Assembly (NCBI RefSeq): GCF_900604355.1
Contig: NZ_UWOE01000001.1
Coordinates: forward strand, 2,790,001 to 2,854,000
DNA length: 64,000 bases
Origin: Luxibacter massiliensis
Lineage (GTDB): Bacteria; Bacillota; Clostridia; Lachnospirales; Lachnospiraceae
Reading direction: 5' to 3'
Under the pieces are notes generated by a model, which searched no databases, had not been told where the DNA came from, and worked only from the letters and a program-made list of their open reading frames with translations. Below are positions 60,609-64,000 of this stretch, piece after piece. The position numbers and the translations under genes are program-made. Every line of letters begins with the position of its first letter. The first letter of the stretch is position 1.

Positions 60609-61205
60609 CAAATACTCAATCAACCCGCCTTTCTCCTGGTATCCTGTCTCCCACAGTTCCCGCAATGAGAATGTGCTTGCCTCCCCATAGGTCGCTACGG
60701 TTATCAGCAGGTCTTCTGCCTCTTCCTGATATCCAAAGCACAGAAACCAATGCCATACGAAGTCTTTATATTTTGGATTTATGTGCTTGAGCATAAGATA
60801 GGGGACTGGCATTCCCAGATCAATTTGTTTTTTTATGAATACTGCCGCCTCCACGAAGCTATGGTTCCCGGAAAAACCTTTCATCGACAGTTCCGTTTCC
60901 CCTATATCCTCTAAGTATTTGGAAAATCCGTCTATATACATCGATAGTTTTTTTACTCCCCCTGCCCGCGGCCTGATATATGGTTTCATTTTCATGGAAA
61001 ACCGAATATAGTCTTCCTTTGACAACTGTTCCACATCAAAAGGATAGAGTTTCTCCATGCCTCTGTGAAGTGCAAAATAAATACAGGAGTCACAGGCTGT
61101 CGCCGCCCCGCATCCCCCTACATGCATCACCACATTGCGGAACCACTCCTGGTTGCCCCCTATTTCTCCTTCTATTGTAAAATAGTCTAATATATTTTTC
61201 ATGTC
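60600..61205 (-). CDS. Hypothetical protein, possibly papain-like
   Basis: 201 residues, soluble. NVVMHVGGCGAATACDSCIY at about residues 20-39 and DFVWHWFLCFGYQEEAEDLL later place Cys and His in the order seen in papain-like or C39-like folds, but the match is too weak for a firm name. The start MKNILDYFTIEGEIGG follows GGGAGGATGAC. It starts 20 bases after the end of the EamA gene upstream. Function unknown. Confidence 0.65.
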   Translation of the reverse strand, partial: DMKNILDYFTIEGEIGGNQEWFRNVVMHVGGCGAATACDSCIYFALHRGMEKLYPFDVEQLSKEDYIRFSMKMKPYIRPRAGGVKKLSMYIDGFSKYLEDIGETELSMKGFSGNHSFVEAAVFIKKQIDLGMPVPYLMLKHINPKYKDFVWHWFLCFGYQEEAEDLLITVATYGEASTFSLRELWETGYQEKGGLIEYLRT

Positions 61206-61225
61206 ATCCTCCCAAGTAACGCCTA

Positions 61226-62092
61226 TCAATCTTTTATTTTTCCAGAAGATGCCAAAGTTGTATAGAATACTACGCCAAGTATAATCATCCCGCCTGCCAG
61301 CTCTTTTATTCCCGGCTTCTCACCCAGAAATAGAAATGCTGCGCAAATACCATACACTGATTCTAGTCCTGATACAATCCCGGCTGTCTGCACCTTTACA
61401 TATTTGAGACTTTCTATATACATAGTATGCGCCACCGCAGTAAATACTACTCCGAGCAGCAGCAAAACCAGGATATCCCTTGCCTCGGCGGTCGGCTGAA
61501 GAATAAATACCGTTGGAAGAAGCACAATACTAGCCGTAGCCTGCTCATAAAAGGCTGTTTTACTGCTCGTATACCTTTCCATGAAAAGCCTGTTCATCAA
61601 CGAAAGAACCGCATATGACAGACTCCCGGCCATCCCCCAAAGCACCCCCTGGGTCATCCTATTCCCTATCTCAAACTCCGGCACGATAAACAAAACCCCT
61701 GCCAGCATGATAAAAGCAGACATGATGCTGGATACCCGCAGCTTTTCACGAAACAGAAGTGGTTCAAGAAAGGTAACAAACAGCGGAAATGTAGAGAAGG
61801 TCAGTGTCCCCACGGCCACGGTAGATGACTGGATAGACTGCATAAAAGTCGTCCAGTGCACTGCAAGTACAATTCCGGCCGTAATCATCAGCACATAATC
61901 CTTAAAACTATTAAGGCCCATTGGCTCCTGTTTTATTTTAAGCAGTATAAATAAAAACAGAGATGAGAACACGACCCGGCCCAGCACAATAATCACAGAT
62001 GGAAGGCTCACCCATTTCGCAAACAATCCAGCCAGCCCAAATAAAAGCACTGCAATATGTAACCATATAAGGCCCTGTTTGCTTCTCCTCAT
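61226..62092 (-). CDS. EamA/DMT family transporter
   Basis: 288 residues with ten hydrophobic helices. HIAVLLFGLAGLFAKWVSLP opens the first repeat; SGLESVYGICAAFLFLGEKP is the second-repeat signature. Probably an exporter of a small metabolite. GGGAGG precedes the ATG. Co-transcribed with the hypothetical gene downstream. Confidence 0.9.
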   Translation of the reverse strand: MRRSKQGLIWLHIAVLLFGLAGLFAKWVSLPSVIIVLGRVVFSSLFLFILLKIKQEPMGLNSFKDYVLMITAGIVLAVHWTTFMQSIQSSTVAVGTLTFSTFPLFVTFLEPLLFREKLRVSSIMSAFIMLAGVLFIVPEFEIGNRMTQGVLWGMAGSLSYAVLSLMNRLFMERYTSSKTAFYEQATASIVLLPTVFILQPTAEARDILVLLLLGVVFTAVAHTMYIESLKYVKVQTAGIVSGLESVYGICAAFLFLGEKPGIKELAGGMIILGVVFYTTLASSGKIKD

Positions 62093-62474
62093 CTTTTGTA
62101 ACCTCCCTGACTATCCATTTCGAATTTCAGTATATCACAATACGTTCTATCTTCCAATTGTCAAATATATGCCCCCTCTGTTTTATCTATAGTCTATCAG
62201 TCCATTTCTCCTATTCTTTCCAGGTATACATTTAGCACTGTGGCCCCACTAACTTGTAATGCCATGGCAGTTACATGCATATTATAACTTCTGCCAATGT
62301 ACACTGCTACTCAGAATCCATGGCCTATTTTATAATCTATCACGTACCTTCTGGTCGAAATGTACATTTTTCACTCATTTTTTTGGTTACTCATGATATT
62401 GTCCAAGACCGGGATTTTTACTATACTTGATTTTAGAAAACAACGAAACAACTATATTCAAGGAGGCTGTACAA
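62093..62474 (+). promoter_or_regulatory. Intergenic region with the msmK promoter
   Basis: The msmK promoter is TTGTCC (62399-62404), 17 bases, TATACT (62422-62427). A direct repeat of AATGTACA occurs (62297 and 62359). I see no coding frame or known aptamer in the other bases. Confidence 0.7.
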
Positions 62475-63587
62475 ATGGCAAGCTTATCACTTAAAGGTAT
62501 CCAAAAAATTTATTCTAACGGTTTTCATGCAGTAAAAGATTTTAATCTCGATATTGAAGATAGAGAATTTATTATTTTCGTAGGACCATCTGGATGTGGA
62601 AAATCTACAACTCTTCGTATGATTGCAGGATTGGAAGACATCTCCGGCGGAACATTGGAAATCGACGGCAAGGTAATGAATGATGTTGAGCCAAAAGACC
62701 GCGATATTGCGATGGTATTCCAGAACTATGCTCTGTATCCTCATATGACAGTATTTGATAATATGGCGTTCGGCCTGAAACTGCGTAAAGTGCCAAAAGA
62801 CGAGATTGATAAAAAGGTCCGTGAGGCTGCAAGAATCCTTGACCTGGAGAAATTACTTGACCGTAAGCCAAAAGCTCTTTCTGGTGGACAGAGACAGCGT
62901 GTCGCTATGGGACGTGCCATTGTACGTAACCCAAAAGTATTCCTTATGGATGAGCCTCTTTCTAACCTTGACGCAAAGCTGAGAGTGCAGATGCGTATAG
63001 AGATTTCTAAACTGCACGAAAATCTCAATGCTACTATCATCTACGTAACACATGACCAGACAGAGGCCATGACTTTGGGAACAAGAATTGTTGTTATGAA
63101 AGACGGTGTTGTTCAGCAGGTAGATACTCCTCAGAATCTGTACAATACCCCATGCAATCTGTTTGTTGCCGGCTTTATCGGTTCTCCCCAGATGAACTTC
63201 ATGGATGCTGTTGTAAAGGTTAACGGGAATGACGCAATTTTACAGATCGGCAAGCATGAATTAAAGGTACCGGCTTCCAAGAAAAAAGCATTAATTGACG
63301 GCGGCTATAATGGAAAAACTATTGTTCTTGGTATCCGTCCTGAAGACGTGCATGATTCAGAAGCATTTATCAGCAACTCGCCTGACAGCGTTATTTCTTC
63401 TAAGATCAAAGTTTACGAATTGCTTGGTGCAGAAGTATACCTGTACTTTGATGTAGAAGGTACTCAGCTGACAGCCCGTGTAAACCCACGCACCACATTA
63501 AGGACAGGGGATGATGCTGTATTTGCTCTTGACATGGAGAAAATTCATCTTTTCGACAAAGAAACAGAGTTGACGATTACAAACTAA
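62475..63587 (+). CDS. msmK: ABC transporter ATP-binding protein, MsmK/UgpC/MalK type
   Basis: 370 residues. It powers CUT1-type sugar importers. Walker A GPSGCGKST, signature LSGGQRQRVAMGRA, Walker B KVFLMDEPLSNLDAKLR, switch His in YVTHDQTEAM, and a C-terminal OB-type regulatory domain from about residue 245. The ATG at 62475 follows AAGGAGG. No permeases are adjacent. In streptococci MsmK serves several importers; by analogy this one may energise the GH172/GH32 importer at 24.8-27.9 kb, which has no ATPase. Confidence 0.95.
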   Translation: MASLSLKGIQKIYSNGFHAVKDFNLDIEDREFIIFVGPSGCGKSTTLRMIAGLEDISGGTLEIDGKVMNDVEPKDRDIAMVFQNYALYPHMTVFDNMAFGLKLRKVPKDEIDKKVREAARILDLEKLLDRKPKALSGGQRQRVAMGRAIVRNPKVFLMDEPLSNLDAKLRVQMRIEISKLHENLNATIIYVTHDQTEAMTLGTRIVVMKDGVVQQVDTPQNLYNTPCNLFVAGFIGSPQMNFMDAVVKVNGNDAILQIGKHELKVPASKKKALIDGGYNGKTIVLGIRPEDVHDSEAFISNSPDSVISSKIKVYELLGAEVYLYFDVEGTQLTARVNPRTTLRTGDDAVFALDMEKIHLFDKETELTITN

Positions 63588-63614
63588 TGCTTTAAAATAA
63601 TATTACAATTAATA

Positions 63615-63650
63615 AGAGAGGGGCTGTGCTATTAAGTGCAGCCTCTTCTG
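63615..63650 (+). terminator. Probable terminator after msmK
   Basis: AGAGGGGCTGTGC pairs with a GTGCAGCCTCT arm with slight mismatch. The T run after it is short. Confidence 0.55.
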
Positions 63651-63668
63651 TATACACAAGGAGCAGAC

Positions 63669-64000
63669 ATGGGCCACACACAGGAACTTGACAAAGCTTT
63701 ATCTGAACTGAAGAGAATAACCGGTATCACATTGGATGCCAAAGCCAGTACTCCAGATGAAATAGAATTTGCACTAGCACAAATACGTTGTCTGATTACA
63801 GCCTATAAGGAGAAATACAACAAGAACCATTTTCTGTCAAGCCTGATGACCGACAGCATACCGTCGTATGATATTTTTGAACGTGCAGCCCGCCTGCACA
63901 TAGATCCAGAAATACCAAGAATCTTATTTCTTCTGGAAACCAGGAACCCCCTTGATGATACTGTCACAGAGATTCTAAAGAATCTCTTCCCCTCCCAGAC
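63669..64000 (+). CDS. Probable PucR/CdaR-type helix-turn-helix regulator, N-terminal part
   Basis: The frame starts at ATG after CAAGGAGCAGAC and stays open to the window edge (110 codons). It reads MGHTQELDKALSELKRITGI, FALAQIRCLITAYKEKYNKN, MTDSIPSYDIFERAARLHID and RILFLLETRNPLDDT. The pattern resembles the N-terminus of sugar-diacid-type PucR regulators often found after msmK in Lachnospiraceae. The DNA-binding part lies beyond the window, so the call is tentative. Confidence 0.65.
   Translation, partial: MGHTQELDKALSELKRITGITLDAKASTPDEIEFALAQIRCLITAYKEKYNKNHFLSSLMTDSIPSYDIFERAARLHIDPEIPRILFLLETRNPLDDTVTEILKNLFPSQ

Overview
The window looks like chromosome of a strictly anaerobic gut Firmicute of the Lachnospiraceae / Clostridium cluster XIVa type; I cannot fix the genus. 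The grounds are moderate GC with strong AGGAGG ribosome binding sites, pyruvate formate-lyase, rubrerythrin, a PPi-type phosphofructokinase, a prolyl-tRNA editing protein, a tyrosine T-box, an ECF transporter module, and Tn1549/Tn916-style accessory genes. No rRNA, CRISPR array or prophage structural gene is visible.

Layout. 1-29.2 kb is ordinary chromosome: editing protein, carbamate kinase, DEAD-box helicase, hemolysin III protein, a MarR-controlled MATE pump, pflB under a ZTP (pfl) riboswitch, a DUF262/DUF1524 restriction-like protein beside a broken VOC gene, a CPA antiporter under a fluoride riboswitch, a self-regulated Fur/PerR regulator, a QueD-like protein, Nudix, subtilase, rubrerythrin, glycosyltransferase and phosphofructokinase. 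It ends with a LacI-controlled sugar locus (binding protein, two permeases, GH172, GH32) that probably imports and splits a fructose anhydride or fructoside. That transporter has no ATPase of its own; a MsmK/UgpC-type ATPase at 62.5 kb could serve it.

29.5-33.9 kb: tRNA-Leu, then an AT-rich cassette of small genes (truncated XRE, VOC, flavodoxin, TfoX-like, two Zn-ribbon proteins, XRE), then six tRNAs (Pro, Gly, Arg, His, Gln, Lys) behind a consensus promoter.

33.96-44.57 kb: a mobile island flanked by two 559-bp direct repeats that differ at 2 bases. The left repeat is the 3' part of a lipoprotein gene and the right repeat lies inside the intact gene. Between them are a large serine recombinase, a TnpW-like protein, two sigma-like factors, a KTR protein, an alpha/beta hydrolase, an acetyltransferase killed by one TGA, a CD3324-type protein, an AT-rich two-gene operon whose second product ends in a HEPN-like Rx4H motif (my best candidate for an undescribed defence or toxin module), and an IS256-family element whose right end is exactly the start of the right repeat.

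44.6-64 kb: core genome again: GH13 amylase, flavin reductase, tyrS with T-box, cutC, a GlcNAc/glucose PTS operon run by a LicT-type antiterminator with its RAT/terminator leader, nagB-nagA plus a degenerate transglutaminase-like protein, truA-ecfT-ecfA2-ecfA1, two EamA transporters, a cyclophilin, an unknown protein, msmK, and the start of a PucR/CdaR-like regulator. Two families of dispersed palindromes, with cores GGGGACAGTCCC and GGACGTAACC, sit between genes.
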